A DNA stretch of 64,000 nt from an uncultured Flavobacteriaceae bacterium (GCA_947502635.1 CANNAN010000004.1:186001-250000), one strand, 5' to 3'; numbered from the stretch's first letter, positions 42,892-52,619 are shown. Notes: generated from the sequence alone by a model not told the origin. Made by a program: numbers and translations.

Positions 42892-44166
42892 TTAATATCT
42901 TATTTTTTTGTACAGCCTGTATATTGCTGAAAATTTGTTTCTTACTATAAATTTAACTTTATCTGTAAATCCATTAGAGTTTTTAATTTTGTCTTCTAAA
43001 AGATTATGGATTTCTCCATTACGTATCCTATCTAGTTGAATTTTTTCTAATGCTTCATCATTAAATGTGAAAATAGACTTCGTTTTTTTGGCTTTTTCCA
43101 TGAGCTCCCACCAAAAATATTGCATACCTCTACTGGCACCTCCAATATTTAGTGTTTCAAAAATACCAGCATAAACATGCTCATCTACATTAAAACCATA
43201 ATTATTAGGGTTTTTACCATTTAAAATAATGCCTAGTATTGTTCGATAACATTTTTCACAGCTACTACAGTTAAAACCATCTCTACGCTCTGAATAGCAC
43301 ACACGTAACTTGAAATTCGAATCTGTATTAGCCGAAAATTTTGTTATTAAATCAACTTTATCTTGTCTTTTAAGCTCGTAACCGTCGTGAAAAACTTTAA
43401 TAGAAGCCCAAGAAATTTTTTCATCAATTTGAGGTGTTGAGCCCCAAGCAATGTCAATTTGTTCTGTGTACGATGATGCGATATAAATACCACTATATGA
43501 GTTTATGTACGAAATAGGGGCAAGGGATCCTATGAGTGATAAACCGTGTTGAACTTTTCCCCACCAACCAATGTCTTTTAGCAATAGTTCTACTTGATAC
43601 GTGTAAAAAGATCTCACATTGGTTTCTATATATTGTTTCTTGTTTTTTTGTAGAAGTTTTTCATTTTCTACAAAGTTGGTGAAGTCGTTCCATTGCGATT
43701 GATCTTCAATTTCAATATCTGCTCCCAGTATGGTTACAAGGTCAGGGGTTTTATCATAAGCTCTAATGTATGTAGCATAAGCATCAACGCCACCACTAAA
43801 GAGCATCGCTGTATTTTGACCTTCTATTTTATTTTCAAATAACTGTTTGGCAATTAAATCACCTGTTAGATTATAGTCTAAAAATTGCTTTTCAAATTCA
43901 ATTTTAACCAATTTAATAGCTTCGTAAAAATCTGCATCTAAAGACTCTACTTCAATATCAAAACCTGCAAACCAGGCGATAGGTAGTATATTCGACAAAA
44001 AAGGAATAACCAAAATACTATTTGGAACTTTGCTTACATCAATGTCGTACTTAGCATAAAATAAGTCTTTTAAGTTAAAGTACTTCTGGATATCATTGCT
44101 GGCCTCGTAGTTGTATACAACTTTTTTACCATCATCTTCAAGATTTATGTTTTTAAGTTTAAGCAT
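42892..44166 (-). CDS. QueC-like PP-loop ATPase of unknown role in a capsule locus
   Basis: 424 residues. A PP-loop AMLFSGGVDAYATYI (about residue 130) marks an ATP-pyrophosphatase fold, as in QueC, asparagine synthetase and ThiI. A Cys cluster, NCSSCEKCYRTILGI (near residue 310), matches the zinc site position of QueC. The N-terminal 120 residues are not typical of QueC and look like an added domain. No other queuosine gene is nearby and the context is purely polysaccharide. I infer ATP-dependent activation, perhaps amidation of a uronic acid made by the adjacent pathway, but no function is established here. Confidence 0.65.
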   Translation of the reverse strand: MLKLKNINLEDDGKKVVYNYEASNDIQKYFNLKDLFYAKYDIDVSKVPNSILVIPFLSNILPIAWFAGFDIEVESLDADFYEAIKLVKIEFEKQFLDYNLTGDLIAKQLFENKIEGQNTAMLFSGGVDAYATYIRAYDKTPDLVTILGADIEIEDQSQWNDFTNFVENEKLLQKNKKQYIETNVRSFYTYQVELLLKDIGWWGKVQHGLSLIGSLAPISYINSYSGIYIASSYTEQIDIAWGSTPQIDEKISWASIKVFHDGYELKRQDKVDLITKFSANTDSNFKLRVCYSERRDGFNCSSCEKCYRTILGIILNGKNPNNYGFNVDEHVYAGIFETLNIGGASRGMQYFWWELMEKAKKTKSIFTFNDEALEKIQLDRIRNGEIHNLLEDKIKNSNGFTDKVKFIVRNKFSAIYRLYKKIRY

Positions 44167-45698
44167 TATCTTGTGAGTTTTATTAATTTAAAAAGAGGAT
44201 TCATTGTCTTTTTGACTAAATCCTTTTCAAAATCGATTAATCCAATATTATATGCAAGAATACTAAACACAATACTATAAATAACAGCTTTTAATACAAA
44301 ATTTAGCCATCCTATTCCTGGAATCATGTTAATGAGATACCCTAAACCTATAGCCAATAAGATTAAAAAAAAGGTTTTATTAAATAATTCTTTAAAAAAT
44401 CGAATAATATTAAGCCCTATTTTTTTGTGGTAATAAAAATTCATAACGTTTTGAACAATTAACCAAGCAACTACAGACCCTGCCATCATACCAATTGCTC
44501 CGTAATGGTGTGCTAAAATGGCTCCTAAAATGGTTCCTAATATCATAAACGAAAGATACAAAATGGCTTTAAACCTTAATTTACTTTTAGCTTCTAAAAT
44601 AGAATTTCCGAAGCCTTGAACAAGCGGTAGGGTGTAAGCAACCATTATCATTAAAGCAATTAACCAAGACTGGTAACTACCTTCTTTTTCTAATTCACCA
44701 CCAACCCAAAGGAAAACAAATTGTTTGCCAAAAAGAATAAAGGCAGTCAGTATAAACATCAAGATAATGAAAGATAGTCTGCCTATTTTAATCATCATAT
44801 CTGTTAATTCTTCTCCTGAAGCATTATCTACCGACATTTTAGTGGCTCTTGGCAAAAAAACACTTGAAATAGCAGTTGAGAAGGCACCATAGTAAGTTCC
44901 CAATGCAATCCCTATTCCATAAATACTTAATACTTCGGGAGGTGCAATTCTACCTAATACCCAATGTCCCGCTTTCCATTGAAATAACGAAACTAATGCG
45001 AAGACAAATATCCACATAGAATAACTAAAAATATGTTTTATAAAATTAATAGAAAATGAGTGGAGTTTTATTTTTATATGTAATTTTTTAAATACGTAGT
45101 ATCCTGTAATTAATATAATTAAAAGATTAAAAATAGAATCCACAATTACAAGGGCTATAGCCTTACCTCCAAATAGTAAGACACCAGCGACGGTCACAGA
45201 CCTTAAAATATATCTTACAATGTTGAGGGTTTTAGGGAAAACAAATTCTTCATACCCATAGCATATCCCTGTTAAGGAACCTCCGGGCAACCCTACGGCC
45301 AGATTAAAAATGAATATTGCAAAAATCACTTTAGCAATTTCAATTTCTTCTGGAGTCATTTTAGTAAAATACGAATCTATGTATCCATAAAAAATAACAC
45401 CTATTATAATAATCAAAGTAGAGATCCCGAGATATATTAACATGGTAGTTGCTAAAAAGTTTTCTTGACCGACTTTATCTTTCTCTGCTTTATATTTTGC
45501 AACAAACCTTACTATGGTGTTGTTCAAACCAAAGTCCAATAGAGAAATTGTGCCAACTAATGCGCCTATTGTGAGGTAGATACCATACTCAGCTTTACCT
45601 AAATGATTAAGGATAAAAGGAGTCATTAACAAACCAATGACATTTGTTAATATAATAGTTGTATAGTTTAAAAAAGCTCCTTTTTTTAATTGACTCAA
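44166..45698 (-). CDS. Wzx-type polysaccharide flippase
   Basis: 510 residues with about 13-14 hydrophobic segments. The N-terminus (LKKGAFLNYTTIILTNVIGLLMTPF) and GKAEYGIYLTIGALVG are typical of the MATE-like/PST flippase family. It moves the undecaprenyl-linked repeat unit across the inner membrane. Its stop codon shares a base with the next start (44166). It is the only flippase in the window, so all repeat units probably pass through it, including any carrying cytoplasmic GNAT modifications. Confidence 0.92.
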   Translation of the reverse strand: MSQLKKGAFLNYTTIILTNVIGLLMTPFILNHLGKAEYGIYLTIGALVGTISLLDFGLNNTIVRFVAKYKAEKDKVGQENFLATTMLIYLGISTLIIIIGVIFYGYIDSYFTKMTPEEIEIAKVIFAIFIFNLAVGLPGGSLTGICYGYEEFVFPKTLNIVRYILRSVTVAGVLLFGGKAIALVIVDSIFNLLIILITGYYVFKKLHIKIKLHSFSINFIKHIFSYSMWIFVFALVSLFQWKAGHWVLGRIAPPEVLSIYGIGIALGTYYGAFSTAISSVFLPRATKMSVDNASGEELTDMMIKIGRLSFIILMFILTAFILFGKQFVFLWVGGELEKEGSYQSWLIALMIMVAYTLPLVQGFGNSILEAKSKLRFKAILYLSFMILGTILGAILAHHYGAIGMMAGSVVAWLIVQNVMNFYYHKKIGLNIIRFFKELFNKTFFLILLAIGLGYLINMIPGIGWLNFVLKAVIYSIVFSILAYNIGLIDFEKDLVKKTMNPLFKLIKLTR

Positions 45699-45742
45699 AA
45701 TAGTTGGTTTTTATTAGATAAAATTATTTAAGGTCAAAAAAA

Positions 45743-47023
45743 TCACAACCTACCATTCACATTTTCGCTTAGAATACCTTTAACATCATATAAAACACCT
45801 TCTGGATTTAATAATGATCTTAAATCTTCTTGAAGAAACTCATTATGAGCTACTGTTAAAACAACAGCATCAAATGTACCTTCAGGTAATTGTTTTACTG
45901 TTTGTAAATCATACTCATGTTTTACTTCTTCTGGATTTGCCCAAGGGTCGTATATTGTGACTTGTGTACCGTAACTTTTAAGCTGATTAATAACATCAAC
46001 AGCTTTTGTATTTCTAACATCTGGACAGTTTTCTTTGAAAGTAATTCCAAGAGCTAATATCTTCGAACCTTTGATGCGTATATCATTCTTCACCATTAAC
46101 TTAATAACTTCAGAAGCTACATATTGCCCCATACTATCATTTACACGACGTCCCGCTAATATAATTTCTGGATGGTATCCAACTTCTTGAGCTTTCTGTG
46201 CTAAATAATAAGGGTCTACACCTATGCAATGTCCGCCAACTAATCCAGGTTTAAATGGCAAAAAGTTCCATTTAGTACCTGCCGCCTCAAGGACTGAATG
46301 CGTATCAATATCCATTAGATTGAAAATTTTTGCTAATTCATTAACAAAGGCAATATTTATATCGCGTTGCGAATTCTCTATTACTTTAGCAGCTTCAGCA
46401 ACCTTAATAGTAGGTGCTAAATGAGTTCCTGCTGTGATAACACTAGCATATAAAGCATCCACTTTTTTTCCAATTTCAGGAGTCGAGCCAGCTGTTACTT
46501 TAAGTATTTTTTCAACCGTATGTAATTTATCACCAGGATTGATTCTTTCTGGAGAATATCCTGCATAGAAATCTTTATTAAATGTAAGCCCGCTAATTTT
46601 TTCAAGAACTGGTACACATTCATCTTCAGTGACACCTGGATATACTGTTGATTCATAAATAACAATGTCTCCTTTCTTCAAGACGTTAGCTACAGTTTCA
46701 CTAGATTTATAAAGCGGTGTTAAATCTGGTCTGTTATTTTTATCAATAGGGGTAGGGACTGTAATTACATAATAATTACAATCTTTAATATCTCCAAGAG
46801 AAGCACTACACAATAAGCCTATACCATTGCTTGAATCGCTTTTTAAAACTGATTTTAAAGTATCAGAGTCTACTTCAAGAGTAGAGTCCTTTCCTTCAGA
46901 TAATTCATTAATCCTACTTTGATTAATATCAAAGCCTACAACATTATACTTAGTTGCAAAAAGTCTAGCCAATGGCAAGCCTACATAGCCCAATCCAATA
47001 ACGGCAATTTTAATATCCTTCAT
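45743..47023 (-). CDS. UDP-N-acetylhexosamine 6-dehydrogenase (WbpA/TviB/WbpO-like)
   Basis: 426 residues. An NAD-binding loop IGLGYVGLPLARLFA (residues 9-23) is followed by FNKDFYAGYSPERINPGD and the catalytic Cys block GLVGGHCIGVDPYYLA (about residue 260). Oxidises the C6 hydroxyl of a UDP-sugar to a uronic acid. The VGGHCIGVDPYYL wording fits the N-acetylated-sugar dehydrogenases (TviB/WbpO) rather than UDP-glucose dehydrogenase. With the epimerase 22 nt upstream it gives UDP-GalNAcA from UDP-GlcNAc, the Vi-antigen pathway. Confidence 0.9.
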   Translation of the reverse strand: MKDIKIAVIGLGYVGLPLARLFATKYNVVGFDINQSRINELSEGKDSTLEVDSDTLKSVLKSDSSNGIGLLCSASLGDIKDCNYYVITVPTPIDKNNRPDLTPLYKSSETVANVLKKGDIVIYESTVYPGVTEDECVPVLEKISGLTFNKDFYAGYSPERINPGDKLHTVEKILKVTAGSTPEIGKKVDALYASVITAGTHLAPTIKVAEAAKVIENSQRDINIAFVNELAKIFNLMDIDTHSVLEAAGTKWNFLPFKPGLVGGHCIGVDPYYLAQKAQEVGYHPEIILAGRRVNDSMGQYVASEVIKLMVKNDIRIKGSKILALGITFKENCPDVRNTKAVDVINQLKSYGTQVTIYDPWANPEEVKHEYDLQTVKQLPEGTFDAVVLTVAHNEFLQEDLRSLLNPEGVLYDVKGILSENVNGRL

Positions 47024-47045
47024 TTTTTATTTTGGTAATATTACT

Positions 47046-48044
47046 TTATTTTAAATTTTCCCAATACCACTTTACAGCTTCTTTCAAACCACTGTCAATA
47101 TTGTATTTTGGGTCGTAATTTAATAATTCTTTTGCTTTATCAATAGAAGCCAAAGAGTGAGGGATATCTCCAATTCTATTATCTCTATGTTGTATTTCAA
47201 TATTTCCTATAACATTATCAAATTCAGATAAATATTTTTTTAACAAAGTAGCTAATTCAATTAAAGTAGTTCGTTCTCCATATGCTACATTATACACAGT
47301 GTTTAATGCTGCTTTATTTTCAACAGTTAATGCATTAATATTCATTTGAACCACATTATCAATAAAAGTAAAATCTCTGGAGTAGCTACCATCTCCATTA
47401 ATAATAGGAGATTCATGATTTATATATTGTTGAACAAACTTTGGAATTACAGCCGCATAGGCGCCATTTGGGTCTTGTCTTTTTCCAAAAACATTAAAAT
47501 AACGTAAACCAATAGTATTTAATTTATAAGTACTAAAAAAGATCTCTGCATACAATTCATTCACATACTTAGTAATGGCATAAGGAGACAATGGTTTCCC
47601 AATAACATCTTCAACTTTAGGTAATGCTTCATGGTCTCCATATGTTGAAGAACTTGCAGCATAAACAAAACGGTTCACATTAGCGTCTCTAGCTGCCACT
47701 AACATGTTTAAAAATCCAGAAACGTTTACATCATTTGTAGTAATAGGATCGTTTATAGATCTAGGTACAGACCCTAAGGCAGCTTGATGTAAAACGTAGT
47801 CAACACCAGAACATGCATGATGACAATCTTCAAGATTTCTAATATCGCCTTCTATTAGTTTAAAATTGTCATTACTCAAAAAAGGTTCAATATTAGTTCG
47901 TTTTCCAGTTGAGAAATTATCTAAACAAACTACCTGTATATTATTGCCTAATAAAACTTCACATAGATTAGAACCAATGAATCCAGCTCCACCAGTGATA
48001 AGTATTGTTTTTCCTAGTAAAGTTTTTAGTTGTTGTTCGGTCAT
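47046..48044 (-). CDS. UDP-GlcNAc(A) C4-epimerase (WbpP/TviC-like SDR)
   Basis: 332 residues. Extended SDR: NAD loop ITGGAGFIGSNLCEVLL (residue about 16), ASSSTYGDH and the catalytic YAITKYVNE Tyr-Lys pair (about residue 155). The stretch LGSVPRSINDPITTNDVNV and the RYFNVFGKRQDPNGAYAAVIPKF block are typical of WbpP/TviC, which interconvert UDP-GlcNAc and UDP-GalNAc or their uronic acids. It is the first gene of a minus-strand run that reaches 24371 and sits opposite the DegT/PglF genes across a 678-bp divergent region. Confidence 0.92.
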   Translation of the reverse strand: MTEQQLKTLLGKTILITGGAGFIGSNLCEVLLGNNIQVVCLDNFSTGKRTNIEPFLSNDNFKLIEGDIRNLEDCHHACSGVDYVLHQAALGSVPRSINDPITTNDVNVSGFLNMLVAARDANVNRFVYAASSSTYGDHEALPKVEDVIGKPLSPYAITKYVNELYAEIFFSTYKLNTIGLRYFNVFGKRQDPNGAYAAVIPKFVQQYINHESPIINGDGSYSRDFTFIDNVVQMNINALTVENKAALNTVYNVAYGERTTLIELATLLKKYLSEFDNVIGNIEIQHRDNRIGDIPHSLASIDKAKELLNYDPKYNIDSGLKEAVKWYWENLK

Positions 48045-48072
48045 TTTTAGATTTAGGATTTTTTATTCGAGG

Positions 48073-48098
48073 CAAATATTAAAAAAATAAACGGAACA
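48073..48098 (-). promoter_or_regulatory. Candidate promoter for the minus-strand run
   Basis: On the minus strand TTG (48098-48096) is followed after about 15 nt by AATATTTG (48080-48073), which misses the TAnnTTTG consensus at one position. It lies 29 bp before the ATG of the epimerase at 48044. It is the only such pair in the 100 bp upstream. Confidence 0.35.
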
Positions 48099-48345
48099 AG
48101 TTAACTAATTATATCAAGGTTCCATTTTTCCCGATGAAATTCAACTATATGTCAAAATAACCGTCCAAACAAAGCTTTTTTATAAAAATGAATAAATGGC
48201 TGCTTTTAACTATAATTTCTCTTTTGTTTTGCTGTTTGTAAGTAAATGTTTATATTTTATCAAATCGCTTATGAAAAATTCAGAGAAAAATTGAATTTAT
48301 AGAATCGACGATATGCACACTTTTGCTTTTAATTAAAAACACAGG

Positions 48346-48358
48346 TGTATTTAACCGA
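48346..48358 (+). promoter_or_regulatory. Box related to the 22177-22263 repeats
   Basis: TGTATTTAACCGA differs from CGTATTTAATCGA at two positions. Weaker look-alikes (8 of 13 positions) begin 22 bp before (48324) and 21 bp after (48367), echoing the ~21-bp spacing at the other site. Both sites lie in the two large divergent regions of the locus, which suggests a common regulator. Confidence 0.45.
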
Positions 48359-48603
48359 TTTTAATTACTCTTTTAGCGAATTAAGTTAATTCTAATCATG
48401 TTAGTTTAAAACAATTACTAAATTTACACCGTAAAACACAAATTGAATTGATTAATAGCATATTAATTTAATTGTATTAAAATGATAAATATAAAATATT
48501 TCCAAAATCTCTCAATCATTAATCTGTAGAAATACATTAATAATAGATATTTTAAAAAGTCACTTAATACTAAACAATTAATTTAAGCTAATAATTAAGT
48601 AAT

Positions 48604-48611
48604 TAATTTTG
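48604..48611 (+). promoter_or_regulatory. Candidate -7 element for the DegT/PglF/Wza/Wzc run
   Basis: TAATTTTG matches TAnnTTTG, 112 bp before the ATG at 48723. No TTG is present at the expected -33 distance. It would leave a leader of about 105 nt that contains the inverted repeat at 48662. Confidence 0.3.
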
Positions 48612-48661
48612 TTTTATGAATAAAGAGGGAAATCATTCAGAAATAACATGTGTGTTTAATT

Positions 48662-48683
48662 GTATAACTATAAAAAGTTATAC
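48662..48683 (+). promoter_or_regulatory. Perfect inverted repeat upstream of the DegT gene
   Basis: GTATAACT (48662-48669) and AGTTATAC (48676-48683) are exact reverse complements around a 6-nt ATAAAA loop. It ends 39 bp before the ATG at 48723. It could be a dimer operator or a leader hairpin. No T-run follows, so it is not an intrinsic terminator. Confidence 0.5.
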
Positions 48684-48722
48684 GGATACTTTATGCAATA
48701 AACTGAAATTATAATCTTATAA

Positions 48723-49853
48723 ATGTTGACCAAAACTAAAATATATTTATCATCACCTCACATGGGAGGATCCGAACAAAAATTTGTAGCGGAGGCTTTC
48801 GATACTAATTGGATTGCTCCATTAGGGCCTCATGTTGATGGTTTTGAAAATGATTTAAGAAATTATCTAGGTGAAGATAAGTATGCTGCAGCTTTAAGTT
48901 CTGGCACAGCTGCTATTCATTTAGCACTTCAATTGCTTAATGTATCTAAAGGAGATGAAGTTTTATGTCAAAGTTTTACTTTTTCTGCTTCGGCAAACCC
49001 AATATTATATCAAGGAGCCACACCTGTTTTTATAGATAGTGAATCTGATACTTGGAATATGTCTCCAGAATTATTGGAAATAGCCATTAAAGATAGAATT
49101 GAAAAATATAAAAAGCCAAAAGCCATAATTGCAGTCCATCTATATGGTATGCCGTATAAGGCAAATGAAATTAATGCCATTGCAGAAAAGTATAAAATAC
49201 CAGTAGTAGAAGATAGTGCTGAAGCTTTAGGTAGCACTTATTTTAATCAAAATTGCGCAACGCTTTCTGATATTGGTATATTATCATTTAATGGCAATAA
49301 AATAATAACTACTTCGGGTGGAGGTGCTTTAATCACTAATACACAAAGTTTAAAAGAAAAAGCCGTTTTTCTATCAACTCAAGCAAGAGATAATGCACCT
49401 CATTATGAGCATTCATCTATAGGTTATAATTATAGAATGAGTAATGTTTTGGCAGGTATTGGTAGAGGACAAATGGAAGTGATTGATGAAAGGGTAAAAG
49501 CTAGAAGAAAAAATTTCGAATTTTACAAGGCGAATTTGTCACAAATTAATACGATTCAGTTTTTAGAAGAACCTCAAGGGTTCTTTTCAAATAGATGGAT
49601 TACTTGTATTAAAACTGATTCTTATGAGACTCGTGAACAAATAAGACTCACATTATCGAAAGATGATATTGAGTCAAGACCTTTATGGAAACCAATGCAC
49701 ATGCAGCCAGTCTTTAAAGATTGCCTTCATTTTACAAATGGTATATCAGAAGATCTTTTTGATAAAGGTCTTTGCTTACCAAGTGGGTCTAATCTAAGTC
49801 AAGATGATTTAGATAGAGTACTCAATAATATTTTAAAAACCCCTAACTTATGA
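48723..49853 (+). CDS. DegT/DnrJ/EryC1 aminotransferase (PglE-like)
   Basis: 376 residues, a PLP-dependent sugar aminotransferase. ALSSGTAAIHLAL binds phosphate of PLP, VVEDSAEALGS holds the ring-binding Asp, and SFNGNKIITTSGGG contains the Schiff-base lysine K193. The NGNKxxTTSGGG form is usual for enzymes that aminate 4-keto-6-deoxy sugars, as PglE does in bacillosamine synthesis. The stop overlaps the next gene (PglF/WbpM-like) by 4 bp (ATGA), placing dehydratase and aminotransferase together. Product: probably UDP-4-amino-4,6-dideoxy-GlcNAc. Confidence 0.92.
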   Translation: MLTKTKIYLSSPHMGGSEQKFVAEAFDTNWIAPLGPHVDGFENDLRNYLGEDKYAAALSSGTAAIHLALQLLNVSKGDEVLCQSFTFSASANPILYQGATPVFIDSESDTWNMSPELLEIAIKDRIEKYKKPKAIIAVHLYGMPYKANEINAIAEKYKIPVVEDSAEALGSTYFNQNCATLSDIGILSFNGNKIITTSGGGALITNTQSLKEKAVFLSTQARDNAPHYEHSSIGYNYRMSNVLAGIGRGQMEVIDERVKARRKNFEFYKANLSQINTIQFLEEPQGFFSNRWITCIKTDSYETREQIRLTLSKDDIESRPLWKPMHMQPVFKDCLHFTNGISEDLFDKGLCLPSGSNLSQDDLDRVLNNILKTPNL

Positions 49854-51790
49854 TAAATAATTACTTTACCTATTTCTCTCAAAAATATGCTTCAAAATGG
49901 CTTGTTTTGGCTATTGACTTGGCCATTGTTTTGTCAACATTTTTTATGGCATATTTAATTAGGTTTAATTTCACACTAAATTTTGACCTAAAGCAATTTT
50001 TAATTCAATTACCTTTTTTAGCTACTGTAGCTACTGTTAGCTTTCTATTAATAGGATCATTTAAAAGTGTTATTAGACATACAGGATTTACAGATGTTGT
50101 GAACTTATTTAAATCTGTCGCTATTATGTCATTAACATGTATAGTTACAGTATTAGCAAATAGAATATTTGAGATTTTCCCTGAATTTACAATACCATTA
50201 TCTATTGTAATTATGCACGCTTTATTGAGTTTTGTAGTACTTAGTGCGAGTAGATTGCTCTTCAAAATGTCTTATAAGTACTTGAAATGTAAATTAATGT
50301 CATCAAAAAGAGTTTTAATTTATGGAGCTGGTGACTCAGGAATTGTTACTTACAATGCTTTAATAAGTAATGTTAGTACAAAATTTCAAGTCGTTGGTTT
50401 TATTGATGATAATTCAAGAAAAAAAGGAAAATCAATAAATGGTATTTCTATCTTTTCAAAAGAAAAAATAACGAATGCTTATATTGAGTCCAATCAAATA
50501 GATGAGTTAATTATTGCTTCTAAAAATATAGCAAAAGAAAACTTAATTAATTTTGTTAATCTAGACATAAAAATCACTAAAGTACCACCTATTGAAAGCT
50601 GGATTAATGGCGAGTTAAACGTTAAGCAAATTAAACAAGTACAAATTGAAGATTTACTAGGAAGACCGCCTATTGAAATTAACAACCCTAATTTATTAAA
50701 TGAATTTAGAGGAGAAACTGTTATTGTTACTGGTGCTGCAGGATCTATAGGTAGTGAATTGGTTAAACAACTTTCTAACTTTGATGTAAAAGAATTGATT
50801 CTTGTAGACCAAGCCGAATCTGCCCTTTATGATGTACAGCAGGATTTAAAGCAAAATGGGAAACATAATTTCACAGCTATAGTAGCCGATATTCGTGATG
50901 GTTTAAGAATAGATACTATTTTTCAAAACCATAAACCAACCATGGTATTTCATGCAGCGGCATACAAACATGTTCCTTTAATGGAAAAATCGCCTTATGA
51001 GGCTATTAAAATTAATGTTAATGGTACTAAACTTTTAGCAGACACTGCATCTCGATATAATGTGAAAAAATTCGTATTTGTATCTACAGACAAAGCTGTT
51101 AACCCAACAAGTGTTATGGGAGCCACTAAAAGAATGGCGGAGATGTATATTAGTTGTCTTCAAAAAGAAAGCAAAACAAAATTCATTACAACACGATTTG
51201 GAAATGTATTAGGTTCTAACGGATCTGTTATTCCTTTGTTTAAAAAACAAATTGAGAATGATGGCCCCCTTACTTTAACTCATAAAGAAATCACTAGATA
51301 TTTCATGACTATTCCTGAAGCTTCTCAATTAGTATTAGAAGCTGGAACCATGGGTAAGGGCGGTGAGATTTTTATATTTGATATGGGTGAGTCTGTTAAA
51401 ATCTATGATCTTGCAAAAAATATGATAAAACTTTCAGGATTGAGATTCCCTGAAGATATTGATATTAAAATTACTGGATTACGACCAGGTGAAAAACTAT
51501 ATGAAGAATTATTAGCCAATGGTGAAAATACATTATCTACATACCATAAAAAGATAATGATTAGTAAAACCAGAGAGTTAGATTATGATAAAATTAAAGC
51601 AGAAATAGAAGAGTTATGTATTACTAATCGTTTTCAAAATAACAATATTGTTATGAAAATGAAACGATTAATTCCAGAATATAAATCTAACAATTCTGAT
51701 TACGAACGTTTTGACAAAAGAGTTCAGATTTATAAAAAAGTTAAAGGAATATCGAAAGAAAGAGCTGATAAAAATTACGGAAACCTTTAA
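49850..51790 (+). CDS. Membrane UDP-GlcNAc 4,6-dehydratase (PglF/WbpM/CapD-like)
   Basis: 646 residues. Four membrane helices (about residues 15-135) precede a first Rossmann-like domain (LIYGAGDSGIVTYNAL, about residue 155) and a catalytic SDR domain (IVTGAAGSIGSELV, about residue 290). The catalytic segment STDKAVNPTSVMGATKRMAE has Met in place of the classical SDR Tyr, as in PglF and WbpM. It makes the UDP-4-keto-6-deoxy sugar used by the aminotransferase just upstream. The PglC and PglD partners are about 46 kb away in the leftmost run. Confidence 0.93.
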   Translation: MINNYFTYFSQKYASKWLVLAIDLAIVLSTFFMAYLIRFNFTLNFDLKQFLIQLPFLATVATVSFLLIGSFKSVIRHTGFTDVVNLFKSVAIMSLTCIVTVLANRIFEIFPEFTIPLSIVIMHALLSFVVLSASRLLFKMSYKYLKCKLMSSKRVLIYGAGDSGIVTYNALISNVSTKFQVVGFIDDNSRKKGKSINGISIFSKEKITNAYIESNQIDELIIASKNIAKENLINFVNLDIKITKVPPIESWINGELNVKQIKQVQIEDLLGRPPIEINNPNLLNEFRGETVIVTGAAGSIGSELVKQLSNFDVKELILVDQAESALYDVQQDLKQNGKHNFTAIVADIRDGLRIDTIFQNHKPTMVFHAAAYKHVPLMEKSPYEAIKINVNGTKLLADTASRYNVKKFVFVSTDKAVNPTSVMGATKRMAEMYISCLQKESKTKFITTRFGNVLGSNGSVIPLFKKQIENDGPLTLTHKEITRYFMTIPEASQLVLEAGTMGKGGEIFIFDMGESVKIYDLAKNMIKLSGLRFPEDIDIKITGLRPGEKLYEELLANGENTLSTYHKKIMISKTRELDYDKIKAEIEELCITNRFQNNNIVMKMKRLIPEYKSNNSDYERFDKRVQIYKKVKGISKERADKNYGNL

Positions 51791-51832
51791 TAATCAATTT
51801 TAATTTTACTATTTTCCCCAAATAATATTAAA

Positions 51833-52606
51833 ATGAATATACCACTTATAAGAAGTAAACTGCTAATTGCTACCATAATAATTGGTATGCTTTTTACTTC
51901 ATGTGCATCAAAACAAGATATTGTTTATTTTCAAAATGCCAAGAGCTTTGAGACTGTTGTAGATACAGATACTTTTACGGCCAAACTAAAAGTTGGAGAT
52001 GTTGTGAGTATTTACGTTTCTACACTGGATCCAACGGTTACACAACCCTATAATTTGGTTAGATCTGCTGGTGCTCAAGGTGAATTGATAGATTATTTAA
52101 TTGATGTCGAAGGAAATATTGATTATCCAGTTTTAGGTAAAATAAAACTATTAGGCCTTACCGTTGAACAAGCAAAAGCACTTTTTAAGAAAAAATTTGA
52201 CGAAGGTCAACTACTAAAAGACCCTGTAATCATTTTTCGTGTGCTAAATTTTAGAGTTACTATAGCTGGAGAAGTAAATAGACCTGGCGTTTATCCCGTT
52301 TCTGGAGAAAGAGTATCTATTTTAGAAGCACTTGGTATGGCTGGTGATTTGACTATAAAAGGTAAAAGAACTAATATACTTGTAGTTAGGGATTTTAATG
52401 GTACAAAAACTTATACTAGGATTGATTTAACAAATAAAGAAGTTTTTAATTCTCCTGTTTATTACTTAACACAAAATGATTACGTTTATGTTGAGCCTAA
52501 TAACTCGGCAATAAGTGGTGCATCTGGTGACGCAAGAATTGGTACACTAATTTCAATTACATCATTTCTTATAACGACAACACTTTTATTAATTACTAGA
52601 AACTAG
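51833..52606 (+). CDS. Wza-like polysaccharide export lipoprotein
   Basis: 257 residues. Lipoprotein signal with lipobox LFTSC then ASKQDIVYFQ, the usual Bacteroidetes start. The Poly_export domain (KLKVGDVVSIYVSTLDP, then IDYPVLGKIKLLGLTVEQAK) is followed by an SLBB segment (VTIAGEVNRPGVYPV). A hydrophobic C-terminal helix (TSFLITTTLLLI) is present. It is shorter than E. coli Wza, as is normal in this phylum. It forms the export channel with the Wzc-like kinase encoded 13 nt downstream. Confidence 0.94.
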   Translation: MNIPLIRSKLLIATIIIGMLFTSCASKQDIVYFQNAKSFETVVDTDTFTAKLKVGDVVSIYVSTLDPTVTQPYNLVRSAGAQGELIDYLIDVEGNIDYPVLGKIKLLGLTVEQAKALFKKKFDEGQLLKDPVIIFRVLNFRVTIAGEVNRPGVYPVSGERVSILEALGMAGDLTIKGKRTNILVVRDFNGTKTYTRIDLTNKEVFNSPVYYLTQNDYVYVEPNNSAISGASGDARIGTLISITSFLITTTLLLITRN

Positions 52607-52619
52607 AAAGAAATATATA

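Larger units (their letters stand above)
48045..48722. other. 678-bp divergent intergenic region of the capsule locus
   Basis: No credible gene. It holds likely start signals for the two divergent runs: a -33/-7 like pair for the minus run (48073-48098), a -7-like TAATTTTG for the plus run (48604), a TGTATTTAACCGA box (48346) related to the boxes at 22177-22263, and a perfect 8-bp inverted repeat at 48662-48683. The rest is AT-rich without recognisable features. Confidence 0.7.
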
